Origin: Balanoglossus misakiensis
Taxonomy: Eukaryota > Hemichordata
DNA length: 64,000 nucleotides
Reading direction: 5' to 3'
Assembly (NCBI GenBank): GCA_040954595.2
Contig: CM082579.2
Span: 6,510,001-6,574,000 of the forward strand
The notes below the pieces were generated by a model. It ran no database searches. It was not told where the DNA came from and saw only the letters and a program-made list of their open reading frames with translations. Numbering within the stretch: the stretch's first letter is position 1; each line of letters opens with the position of its first letter. The position numbers and the translations under genes were made by a program. Below, one piece after another: positions 51,151-62,515 of the stretch.

Positions 51151-52711
51151 GGGCATCAGCGAATGTTTGAGAACAAGACCAGCCAAGGGACTGTCCGAGT
51201 GAGTCCAAAATCAGGTCTGAATGTTCATCAGTTGAGGAGATGGTCCCTAAATATCGGCGACCACAAGTCCAAATCGCATCAGGACTCCATTTCACCGGCC
51301 ACGCTTCCATCATGTGGGTTAATTGTTTTACTCGCAGGCCCTGGGATCGACTGACCCACTCTCTCGGTGTGACATAAACTATTTCCAGTTACACGGACAT
51401 TCCGGAACAAATGTGAAATTCTTGCTTCCATTCAGAAGGCATTCCGGCCGCTCGGAACACAAATAAATTAATGGAGAGTACTAGGGCAGGTTTCAACCTG
51501 AGAGACAAAACATGGGGGAATTTTTTTTATCGAACAGGTGGATTATTATACCCTATTTGACGTGAATCAGGAAATGGCAGATGACATTTTATATCCTGCC
51601 ACATTTCTTTTTTTTTACAAACTGGAAAAACAACACCAGACCTATGAGGATGTTGGCTGGTAAAACATCAATATACATGTGAAGCATGTTCCTGTAAATG
51701 TTGTGTTTATTTACCTAAAAGCTGTGATAACTGTGGGGGTGATGTGGTATGCATTACAGTGGTGTACAGTGTGATGTCGAGCATAAAGCCGTTTTGGATT
51801 TAATAGGCGCAATATACTACCGTACTACTAGTATCTAATGTGAATCTTACTTTGCATTATGCTTCTAGGAAGCTATGCTTTTGAAAGTGTTTCTCCATGT
51901 ATTGTTGATAAGACACATATGGGTTTCATCAAATTCAGTGCTTATCCTAGTCACAATATGTCAGTGTTATTGTATTTCCTAACCAATGGGAATTTATTTT
52001 TCAATGACTTTTTTCAATGCAACAACAGCACTTCTAATACAGGGTATAAAATTAACTAAAAGAAAGGAAGTCGCAGAAACAGAACCTTACACGAGAATGA
52101 CAGGGAGTAGTGAAAACTATTATCAACTTTTATATTATTTTTTTCAAAAATCTAACATTGTTTGGATGATGAAAATCATATTAAAGTTGTTTATGACTAT
52201 GGCTATCAACACCAAATCATATCAAGCTTTTTTTGCTCCAAGAGTTGAGCCTTCTTCTAAAAAAATCTGATACAAAAGGTCAAACTTTCCCCGTCTAAGT
52301 CACAACATCATATAAACTCTACTACAAACTGACCTCTTTATATCAGACAGGAAGTTTCACAAGTAGCAGTAGTCACCGACTTCTGGTTATCAGCATTCAA
52401 CTGAAGGGTTGTGCAGTTTGAATTTGTGAAATGCTTTTATCAATACTCTCGCAACACATACACCAAGCAAAAACTGTCAATTTCTAAACTTTGCCTTTTA
52501 ATTTTCATTTCGTGGTGTATTTTGATATAGGATGGATTGAAAACGGGTTGAGAACAAATGTTTTTTTTTAAATGTGCATGTGTGAACACATTCTTATGGC
52601 AAAAAACAGTCTCCCATGACAGTTTCACACTAAAAGCTCTTTTTTTCAGAAGAAAGTTCCAGGAGGTGGTAAAAAAAAACAATTAAGGTATGTCAAGAGT
52701 CAAAAACCTAC

Positions 52712-52960
52712 CTTAAGCTTTAAATGTTTCAAAGAGATCTCTCTCACACTGTGGTACGTCCACACTCACAGCGACCGATCGCTTGTAAACTGCAGAAGTT
52801 GAAACACAACTCTTGTACAGTTAATTCCAAAATACTTGAGAGGATTAGTTCCGTAACAGAAGCGAGCCAAGAATTTCAGGGATGCTTTCGTCTTCTGGAA
52901 ATGCGAAACACTTTGAAAAAAATGCCAATTACTTCATCGGGCGCGGAAAAAAAATGAAAC
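52712..52960 (-). other. Possible alternative noncoding first exon of the minus-strand gene
   Basis: The minus-strand donor CTTAAG|GTAGGT at 52712 closes a stretch of moderate GC that includes GCGATCGGTCGC. It has no good long frame, so it would be 5' UTR. The upstream limit is a guess. Confidence 0.2.
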
Positions 52961-54952
52961 GTAATTTTTCTCGTTCACTGTAAACTAGTAACAGTAGTAT
53001 GTGTGTGACAACGGAACAAACTTGAACTCAATGAGTGTGGAAGCTGGGATGCAGTGGAAGAGACCGATCCATTCAGTATGAGGGGTGTGCGCTAATAGTT
53101 GCTGTGTGATTTTTTTGTTTCACACTTGAATATGCATGACTTTTGAGGCTTAATACCAAAGATCCTATGCTTTGACACTGGACCGCCAAGTGTTGCATGT
53201 ACTGCAAGTCATGTCAAAGCACAACAGTACTGTTCTCTCCTCAAATGTGATCACATACACTGCGCAATCACCCCCTTCCCATGAATGGAATCACCCGTTG
53301 CATGAGAGGGTTGTTGACTCAGTTGTATTGGCTTTGGGATAGTTTATCTCTTATTAAAGCTTTTTCTTGTACATAATTGACACATTTTTATCCCACAATA
53401 AACCCGATAAGCTGTTTACCATATTTGATCACATGACCTTCAATTTGACATCAATGGCAAGTATAAACAGTTCCTTGACTGATACAGATAATCTTCCGTT
53501 TTGATTCCAATAAGTGGTGTTCTACACAATCAAAGTCATTATTAAAAGGCCAGGGTTGTTTGCTTACTTTATCTAAAAGGGAAAAAGAAAACACATATTT
53601 TACTTGATAATGTTTGCTAATTTGTAAATTGGACAAAAACAGGCTGAACACTTTGTAAATAGTTATTTTGTCCACAAGCATCCAAGCATGCATGGCCATG
53701 CATTGAGAACAATGGCTTTTAAAATTAAGGGGGATGTAGATATAACTTTTGACCTCTATCACTATTTTTGTTCGGTGTTTTGACTGGTCTACTTTTCTCC
53801 TCTCCAAAGCAATTAAAATACCCAGTAGATCACTTATCAATGTAGTCTTTTATACACAGACTTGCTTGTTGACAAACAAATTCACACATCACAATTGTTA
53901 ATGATAACAATGTGCGTTTTAACTACACAGCTGTGTTGACACCATACCAGCATTCCATTGTACCAAAGTATCAATTCTGTTTGTTGTTGTTTTCAATATA
54001 GGATTGTTGATAAATATTTTCTCACAAATATTGAAACATACAGACAAAAATTGGTATGGTTACATCAAGATTCATTGGAAAGGAGCCTTTGCCAGCATTT
54101 CATAATCATTAATTGTAAAAGCAATTTTTTTTCTATAAAGGAAGACATCATACAAATACAGGAAGGCCTTGTTATTATTACACACAGCAGCATCTGATCA
54201 CAAAGGTGCAGTTTGGACAAGAACTTGGAACAAATTTTCCAGTTCTGACAACAGAGGGCGCTACGTCTAAAGTTGACACACCAAGTCATCATTGGTAGGT
54301 TGGTTGGAATTTTTTTCTTGCCAGATTCGGTTTAATAGATTTAATTTCAAAGAAAGACAGTTCCTGCACTCACTGGCATTAAATTTTCAGAAGTAAAATT
54401 GATGAAGTTGACAGCTAATGGACATGGCATTTGCCAGCGACCGTTTCAGCAGATGTCTTCTCTTACAATTAATGTCCGAGAATGTCAGACTAAAGTTGCA
54501 CCCATCTTATATATGTCACTGTTATGGTTCACTACACTGTCCCCTTTTACAAAGTTGCAGCCACAGTTTATTTTATGTATGTAGCTCTCCTTCGAGAAAA
54601 CATACGCACAAAGGCATGCAATACTGTCAATATTTTTACTTCTTTTCTTCTTGTCGTGTCTTTTATTGCTTTTTTGCCAATGTTCTCCGATGTGGTGGCG
54701 GCAAGCCGTCTCCACTGGTTCCAAAGCCATCAATAGAATGAAATATGACCAAATGCAGGGTATACACCGTGTACGACAATAGCAAATAGGCACACACACA
54801 GCTGTAACCGAGCAGAAATAACAGCAAACTGTCAAACAAACTCTAGGGGCTGATTCACTGGCGTCCAATCCACCAACGTGCTATTCTCATTACCAGGACA
54901 CAAAGTTGATTGATTGCTCTCACAGAGTCCAGCTGGATCTGCGCGACTCAAA

Positions 54953-55138
54953 ATGTCGCGCAACGCAGCGTTCTGGATGGTTTTTCTACTCTCTCTGGGT
55001 ACTTTCTTTGCTTTTAAGGCACTCCTCAGCACTCTGCCGTACAACACCGACCACTACGAGATTGCGGAGGGGAACTACCGGACAGTGGTGGTTCCACGGG
55101 TGGTACCCATTGGGAAGGTGAAGTCCGTTTTGCCAAAG
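54953..55138 (+). CDS. Exon 1 of the ADC-like gene (N-terminal anchor)
   Basis: Codes residues 1-62 and ends in phase 0 at AAAG|GTAGGT. ATG 54953 is the first in-frame ATG; the frame runs open a little further upstream but only through a TTG. The segment AAFWMVFLLSLGTFFAF is strongly hydrophobic, which points to a membrane or secretory N terminus. No TATA box is seen upstream; a CCAAT lies at 54865-54869. Confidence 0.8.
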
Positions 55139-57381
55139 GTAGGTTTTTGGGGGGAATGAGACTGGCCATCTCTCACAATCTGAAGCGGGAGTTTTACTGC
55201 GACCACGGTGCCTTTCTTGTCAGATGCCCTCATTTCACAAACTGCTCAAGTGTAACATTTACATGTAGTATATTGAGCAGAGTTGAGTAAAGCTCTGCAC
55301 CCTTGCAGAAAAATACATCTCTGGATGATGTTTCTGTTTGTTATGTTTCAATCGTAACATTTGATTTCTTGAAAAGAATTCGATAAATTTGTGCTAGGTA
55401 TACGGTACACTGCATCGTGTGCTACGCCATTCATATACACAAAATAAACATGCAGTCATGCATGCATGACATTGTAGTTATAGTTGTTTTTGCCACTTTA
55501 ATATGGTTGACTTGCCATATCAGTCAAAATGCAGGACTTTTTGCACCAAATACCAGCATTGTAACAATCGTTTGCAAGTGCATGTTCCTAGACAACAGTT
55601 AATGTCCATGCTCCCATATCCTGGCTTCATAAAACAAAGTTTGTCAATAGGCACTTGATGGGATGATGGTAGAAGTATACCACAGTCATTTGTTACAACC
55701 CAGCGCCCACCATACAGAAACATATATGTCCAATTATGCTGAGAACATTCATGTGGAAATAGTCCCTGTGGACGGACTGTGTCCCGGATAAAGACCAGGG
55801 ATCTATTAAAGCTGGGCAATGAGCCAATTGAATGTGTACTGTACTTCACTGTGATCAACACACTTGGTCAACAGATACAGTTTATTGTTGGCTGAACACA
55901 GAGAACAGCTGAAAAAACTGTCAGGGGGGACGCATTATAACCTGAATGGGTTTAATTAATGTCTCTTCCATTGACCATGCAGTGCACACAATAAAATGTT
56001 AATAAACTTGGGAGCTTTGCTTGTAGATTGATCATGTTCTTCCATTTTATTCAGGAGCTGGAATTGGTGGAAGACAAGAAATACAACGGTGGCCATGTTG
56101 TACTCTATACCTTTGGTTATCAAAGCCAGGTCCAGCCTGTGTTTGGCGGAATCAATTTACACTACTTGGAGTCTATTATAGCTGGTCAGTGTTTATGAGT
56201 TATGAATAATAATAGTGCAATGAAATATTCTTTGGGAGTAGATCATTTTTGTAGTTCTATGACTTCTGCATCATAATTATTTCATGACTGACTCCACAAT
56301 TCTTATCATACGTCAGTTCCATTTGTGAAATTCACACCAGAGCTTGAGAAGCAGTATGGAGTGTCCGCACACTTCACATTCCTGCCTCGGCTTTACCTAA
56401 ACGACACCTACGGAATATGGATGGGAAGGATGTATGGGCTGGCTAAGGTCAAAGGTCACATAGCAAGGTATGTTGCACTGTTTCAGAACAGTTAGACATT
56501 CGCTAAGAATGGTTTCCTAAGATCTGAACTATTAAATGATTCTGGTGTATCAAATCTGAACCATAAATGGAATTTGTGTGCATTATTTGTTGTAAAATAA
56601 GTACTGTGGACTTCATCTTTAACATAAAAGCATATTTCATTTTCTCTAAAACAGTGACGTTATTTCAGGCAAGTACAAAGTTTCTGATTATGAAAGCAAC
56701 CAAGCTATTGCACGCGTTGCTTGGCAACCATCGACGTCCTGGAAAAGTTCCGGGGAGTTTCTCCACGCCAAGCAGTACATAGAGGGCGCTCTAAGTCTAC
56801 CCCTGGTCGCCAAAACAGGGCTAGGGATCTATCTCTCCTGCATATTCAATTGGAAATTTCCAGAGTCATCAATCCGAGGTTAGTTGTTAAACATATTAAA
56901 CCACAGTTAATCTATAAATAGGCTCTGAAGTATCAAATTTCATAAACTGCATAACAGCTGGGTAAAATTAAGTTATTAAGAACTTATACCATTGAGACAG
57001 ATTATCGTTGACACAGGGTCTCCTGGCAGCTCTTGTACACATGAAAGAGGTAGATTTCCCTCGACAGTAAGGAAATGCAACCTGGATTGTATTTATGACA
57101 TATGCTAATTTATATCATTGCTATGTGTTCATATGAAATTTTACCAACATGCGCGTGAAGGGGTGTGGCTCTTCTCACATTTATTGACATGATTTCAACA
57201 ATTATCTTTTTTTTTTGCTCACTAAGGAATAAATGGTAGAATGTCGCTACATCAAAGTTACATGGACGGACTGCAAGTTGGAGATTTTGAGTTCAACGGA
57301 CTTGAAGAGGATCACCTAGGAGCATACGAAATCAACACTAACTGGACACTATCATTCCCATATTTGAGCAGATATTCTTAG
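54953..57381 (+). CDS. Membrane-anchored acetoacetate-decarboxylase-like protein, five exons, 281 aa
   Basis: Exons are 54953-55138, 56055-56184, 56317-56467, 56655-56878 and 57227-57381. All introns are GT-AG and the joined length is 846 nt (281 codons plus TAG). Residues about 7-26 form a hydrophobic segment after MSRN, read as a signal anchor or signal peptide. The region after it has the layout of the acetoacetate decarboxylase-like fold: YRTVVVP...VLPKELELVE (42-68), then a YLESIIAVPFVKF strand (99-111), then LPRLYLND...GIWMGRMYGLAKVKG (128-152), which parallels the family's GRE-x-x-G-x-PKK segment. The usual PKK is not intact. Lys149 and Lys151 are nearby, so decarboxylase activity is uncertain and a lipid- or ligand-binding role is possible. 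For exon 4 the acceptor at 56654 keeps the frame, whereas the nearby CAG at 56669 would shift it. The gene structure is well supported; the family name is inferred from pattern only. Confidence 0.8.
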
Positions 57382-57494
57382 TATCCACGGTTGAAATATT
57401 CCAACAAGATTTGCAGAATTTTCATTTTGAACCAGTCAATTTCCATGACAACACTTTTAGAAGAATGAGTACATGTATTTCTATAATTACCTTG

Positions 57495-57500
57495 AATAAA
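57495..57500 (+). terminator. Polyadenylation signal of the ADC-like gene
   Basis: AATAAA lies about 115 nt after the TAG stop at 57379-57381, in a T-rich context. It gives a short 3' UTR that fits the gene model. Confidence 0.55.
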
Positions 57501-58140
57501 ATTACTGTCTTTTCACAAACATGATAACTTCAAACTTCCTAACAGTATCCCCATCTTAAAATATAGGCTCCCTTGCTTCGAACTCATGATAATTTAGTAG
57601 TCGCTGTAACTCATGTTACAGTGACTACATGTACTAACAACATGACAGAAAGTTGAAATCTCAAAACATGCAATTTTTCCAAGAGTCATTACTTTTTATC
57701 AAGGGAAAAATCAGCTTAAACTCTATACAAGCAAAATTAGGCGTCTTACAGCATCCGGAAAGAATGCAGGAATCTTCCGGCCATACACAAGCGTTCGCCG
57801 TGGAATTCAACTTTCATTGTGGCTGGAAGTGTACATTGTGGGAGGGCAGAGTGCAGAAATAACATTCATCAATATTCAACTTTTCCCACACAGTAGAGAA
57901 ACTGCTGCAGGGAATTCGAGCCGAGATCTCAATGAGAGCTAGTACAAATTAAGATCATGGGTCGCTCAACGCTTCTTCATGGTGTTTTTTGAAACCAAAA
58001 ATAACGAAGGAGGGAAGAGAAACAATTTTACAGTAACTGACAGCAGCGAAACATCAGCTAATTATTCTGTTGAAATTGATGTGTGTTGTTGTTGTTGACT
58101 TCACACCGTATCAACAAAAACAACACACGATCTGACTTAC

Positions 58141-58370
58141 CTCGACTGTTTTCGAAGGTGGAGCAGTTCCGATGATGGGAGAGCATGGAGGAAATTTAAC
58201 CAATCGTCACATCTGTCATAAGACTCTCTGGCAAGGGTACGGACACGCGATAAGACACCAACAGGAAGCTTACAGGCGACTTGAAGTCGAGATAAGAGCC
58301 TGGGAGAACGACTTCCAGAGTGGACGAGTGGAACTGGATGGGCTCTAGTTCTGTCTGTCACGCTATCAGC
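58141..58370 (-). other. Candidate noncoding first exon and promoter region of the minus-strand gene
   Basis: A strong donor (AGTCGAG|GTAAGTC) lies at 58141. Upstream on the minus strand the stretch is GC-richer than its surroundings, and a TATA-like CTATAATATAG occurs near 58375-58386 inside the palindrome CCTCTATATTATAGAGG. The exon could splice to the UTR exon at 48981. The 3' end of the neighbouring plus-strand gene lies only about 0.6 kb away, tail to head. No transcript evidence is available. Confidence 0.35.
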
Positions 58371-58379
58371 CTCTCTATA

Positions 58380-61220
58380 TTATAGAGGTGGAATGAGAAA
58401 AGAAGAGAATACCCCGTCATTAGCATCTTAAAGAGCGCTACAACCGCGTGCAGTCACCCACTGAAGTGCATGTCCTCATAGAAGTCTTGATCTGTGACAA
58501 CAAAGGAAACTCATTTGTCCCGAATCAAACGAGTCACTTACCATCATTAGGCATAGTTAAAAGCTAATAAAAGAATGGAAGGAGGCAGAGTGGAACGGGA
58601 GGAGAGAAAAAAATTGCAGTGAGTTAACTATTAGTCGGCTGTAATCTGAAGATCCGAATTAGATTACCAGGCGCACAGGACCTGTCTTAGAAATCCCCGT
58701 CCTGGACGCAACATTGATTTTTATTTTCTCTGCCGTCGGTAATCCACTTTATGGCAGTGGCGGAATGTGGAAGGAAATCGACAATTGACTTTGCATTGAT
58801 AGCTGTTAAATGGTATGTACGGACCAACGAAATGTAATTTGCCCGCTATAATAATGTAGAGAGACCCTCGTGTATTGGGGCTTTGAGGTCACTGATTATG
58901 CTACGAAAATAGATTTGCAGACAACCTACATTTGTATATATACTTAATTATCAGGTCAGAGGTGACCCACAGAAATTATTGCCCTGGCCACCTAGAACCT
59001 CTACTGGATGATGTATGGCTAAAGGACTCGGTGTGTGTGAGTGGGGTGGGGTGGAGGGGGAGGGGGAATAATTGCACTGATGGAATTGCTATACAAAACT
59101 ATAATTTCTTGTGAATTGAAATTTTGATAAGTATTTCTTTGCAAATGGTTTGGTATGATAATTAATACACATTTGACTGACTATTGACTGACATCCTTGG
59201 CGTATTTACATCCCCAATACCTTAACTTAGGAATGAATAACTTCTCATGTACAAACCCCTTGGAGAGCAGAATAAAGCAGATTTAAATCCCACAATATCT
59301 GTAATGCAGCAGAGCATTTACTTTCAACAGCTATGTATATTTGACAAATTACCCTGATGGATGACTTTTTGCCACTCTCTGTAATTACTCACACACAATG
59401 TTCATTTGTAGCTGAACTATTTAATAACCGGCCGACTCAGCAGCTGATTTACAGCCACAGCATGATTTTTGATTTGCGATTGCAATTTGCGTCCTTACGA
59501 CAGTTCGTCAAGCTGTTCTCTTTTCTGTCATGGTGAAAAATTCTGAAGTGTGGTCTGTGCCTTGCATATTAAATGGAAAAACTTCACAACAAATCAAATC
59601 ACGTGCATTTGGACCTTCACCAGACCACATGGAAGAGTTTTTGCTGTACACAGTTTCCTTTGAATTATGTTGCCAATTCACTTTAATGGGACTGTTGAAA
59701 ACAGAAGCATTTCTCATGAGGTTGATTAGCACAGGTGAGAAAAAAAATACTATCGTGCTTCGCCTGTTCTTCCTGCCAATTACATTTTATTTTTAAACTC
59801 GTGCAAATGTGAGAAAACACGAACTGATCAAATCAACAACAGCAATTGTTGGCTTCCTCTCGCTTCGACCCAAAAATAAACATGTAACAGTCAGGATATA
59901 AATCTTTGAATTTCAACATTTATATCACCTGGAACCAGCATGGGGCTAACACCTACCTATTTTGGAACTCATCAACACTTGTAAACTATAAGTGGTTCTA
60001 CGTGACAATAATAAAAATTCAGTGAGGTGACTGGATGCGGTCCAGACTATATTACTTAATGATAACAACTAGATGTTTCTATTTTTGTGCATTAATTGGA
60101 AATTCAAGCTTGTTTTGATCTGAGACGGACTTAATGAGGGGTGAACACGACACAGTTTATGATAATGTCTTTGAAGCACATAGTATTTGCAGCAAGATAC
60201 AGGCATGCATGTTCTATGGCCAAATAAATACAGACAACTCAACTCAGATATAAAACACCGTCTAATAAATTTTAGCATCGTTTTGCCCTTTACCCAAAAA
60301 TAAACATCAATGATCTGGGCGTTGGTTGCTATCCCTAAATTGATGGGTGTGGTGAGATGAAGCCAGTTTACGCAAAATACTGCATGTGTCCAGGAAGATT
60401 ATTACACAGAGTGCGTCTACATCAAACCTTTATTCATTCTTCTCCTTTTGTTATATTTCAATCATGTGTGTCAAATTGTCCTTGGTAAATTACCACTAAA
60501 CTCTTAATCAAGTATCTTGTCATTGTCTTCCTTATATGCTACCCCAGAAACCCCATTTTCAGCATTCTGAAGTCATTGTTGCAGTAAAACTCCTCGGCCC
60601 TGCTGGCCTCAGAGTTTTACAGCAAACGGTACGGTTTAATTCCGTAAACCTCCTCTTGCTCGTCGCTTTATTCTTAGATAACCAACTATGGACCACACAG
60701 TGGTAATATCCCCCCTAGGTATGTGTCAATGCAATTGTGTATGTCAGAATCAATAAAAACACACCAATGGTGTTCACACTCCGTACATCAACCTGGCCAG
60801 GACCTGAGCCTGGCCAAAACTCTGCTGTGGGAGTTATGTGTATATAAGTGGTCTGTGTTCACACTTACACATTCAAAGTCAGTGTCCTCTCAGCCCAAAA
60901 TCAATGGCAGAGCTCAGGGTTTATATAATCCGCACTTCCACTTTACAAGATTTTAGGTCACACCTTTTAACACAGACCCTCCAACAAACCCTTCCAGCTC
61001 TGGTCTGGCATAACACATTGTTATTTTAAATTAGAATGTACACGGTCTAATTTGTAAACCACAAATAAAACACAACATGTACGTCATTAGCCTACTACAT
61101 TCATGGACTATTTTTAGTTTGACTGCATGTCGCCAATCATTGCCACCTATACATCCCTGAGCGGAAGTTCCTGTTTTCATTTTACCTTTCCCATTGATAG
61201 AATGGATTTCCTCTTGCTTG
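58380..61220. other. Intergenic sequence upstream of the minus-strand first exon
   Basis: Apart from the possible exon at 59530-59734 and a TATATAAG near 60841 in a GC-richer patch (CCTGGCCAGG), I see only AT-rich filler and a G-rich patch at 59041-59068. Confidence 0.4.
59530..59734 (+). CDS. Candidate first coding exon (68 codons), unrecognised
   Basis: ATG 59530 has G at -3 and +4. The frame (MVKNSEVWSVPCILNGKTSQ...) runs to the donor AGCACAG|GTGAGA at 59734. I found no convincing next exon, and no promoter element beyond a short CG-containing stretch near 59430. The sequence looks plausible as protein, but the length is within chance. Confidence 0.2.
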
Positions 61221-61222
61221 GG

Positions 61223-61230
61223 TATATAAA
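61223..61230 (+). promoter_or_regulatory. TATA box (TATATAAA)
   Basis: TATATAAAGG sits about 30 nt before a CACCACTACAGTC initiator-like stretch. A donor (TTACA|GTAAGT) follows at 61341-61342, so a first exon of roughly 61253-61341 without any ATG is likely. Confidence 0.45.
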
Positions 61231-61725
61231 GGCACTATATAGTCACCACTACAGTCTACTACAGCGACAGAAAGTGTTGTTCATATACAATTTTTCCTGA
61301 ATTTTATTTTTTGAGATTGACTTTGTTTTGTTCATACTTACAGTAAGTTTACACTTTTGAACCTAAATAATATATGTAACAAAAATTGTCTATTCCAGCA
61401 TATATATAGAAAGTAAATATAATATTGTAAGAGAAAATTATTCTTTTGTCATTCTTGCATCAGAAAGTATAATAAATCAAATGGATCTGCTTCAAGACAC
61501 ACAATATGATCATAGTATTGTATGTTGTGAAAGTGTTTGAGTGGGTGTGTGTTTGTGTCACTGTGTATATGTGAAAGCTGACTAGGAATTTTCATCTTAC
61601 TGGTTATCCTAAGAGATTCACACCTTCTGTCAATCTCCCAGGCTAGTCAACTAGCTCAATCCCTATATTTGTTACCAGTACATACAACATCCAAGAATTT
61701 TTTAAAATCTTCATTTCTCACCTCA

Positions 61726-61935
61726 ATGCTATGGACAGACGCTTGCAGAGGACTTCAATCCACAACCATTAATAGAGAAGCTGGTAATCTCTCCCCATCA
61801 ATAACGCAATGTTTGGTGAATGAAGCTGTGGAGTTGAGACAATTCAGAGTTAAACATATGCCGTTTGTACGTCAAATACAACACTTATCTGTCAAGACGA
61901 AAGCAGAAAGACAACTGCACTCTCTCCCCCTTTGA
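61726..61935 (+). CDS. Small unrecognised ORF, 69 aa, in a TATA-driven two-exon unit
   Basis: The putative first exon (about 61253-61341, no ATG) would join the acceptor CTGTCAATCTCCCAG at 61641. The first ATG of the spliced RNA is then at 61726 and opens MLWTDACRGLQSTTINREAG... through ...KTKAERQLHSLPL to a TGA at 61935. The product is basic, with no signal peptide or membrane segment and no motif that I recognise. A polyadenylation signal (AATAAA) follows at 62496-62501. Promoter, splice sites, first-ATG use and poly(A) signal agree, but the ORF is short enough to occur by chance, so the transcript could be noncoding. Confidence 0.35.
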   Translation: MLWTDACRGLQSTTINREAGNLSPSITQCLVNEAVELRQFRVKHMPFVRQIQHLSVKTKAERQLHSLPL

Positions 61936-62495
61936 TGATGTAATGGTGTGTATCTCCCACTGCACGCACCGTCCAATGGAGGGGGCGTGTTGTTGCCAAG
62001 GCAACCATCCCAAGAGTGGGTCAAGTCGTCTACTAGATATATATACACTACAGTCAGCCCATCTTTCAGCGTACAATTTTCAGGGAGATCAGTCTCAGGG
62101 AATTCTATATCTATGCTGTTTTGAAATACTGCAGCTGACTTGGAATGCATTTCCTAAGTAGATTAACAGATCTGCCTGCATATATAGCTATGCCGTGTGG
62201 CCACACGCAGTGGGTATATGACTTTATGATAACTCTCAAGCTGAGTTGATCATATTTTGTAATTCCCCTTGACAAAAGTAAGGAATGCGATACGGAACAT
62301 ATGCTGGTATTAAAACATAACTCTGATTTGGATCATATATGTATGCTCCACTGCTAGGAATATATGCAGGCCTGTCTGGAAACAGTCATTGTAAAGGAGA
62401 CCTACATTGTGGACTCTAAATACACCAAGATAATGTAGAATATATAGACTCCAAGGAAAAAAAAATGAATTTTGAAGCCAGACTGAAAACAACTC

Positions 62496-62501
62496 AATAA
62501 A
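62496..62501 (+). terminator. Polyadenylation signal downstream of the 69-aa ORF
   Basis: AATAAA lies about 560 nt after the TGA at 61935, followed by AGATCGTTAAAG and a T-rich stretch. It is the first clear plus-strand AATAAA after the ORF. Confidence 0.3.
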
Positions 62502-62515
62502 AGATCGTTAAAGCT

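Larger units (their letters stand above)
48982..54840. other. 5' flank or first intron of the minus-strand gene
   Basis: AT-rich sequence with a (CATT)n array, the second copy of the 80-bp dispersed repeat, the CTCF-like site at 51139, an AGAGGGCGC motif at 54253 and the possible alternative UTR exon at 52712. A 129-codon open minus-strand frame (53451-53840) is unsupported. Confidence 0.4.

Noticed and set aside
53451-53840. 129-codon open minus-strand frame
   Set aside because: AT-rich and hydrophobic or lysine-rich as expected of chance frames; no start context or motif.
56670-56878. Exon 4 of the ADC-like gene starting after the CAG at 56667-56669
   Set aside because: That acceptor shifts the frame to an early stop. 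The upstream acceptor at 56654 joins in phase and keeps the protein open.
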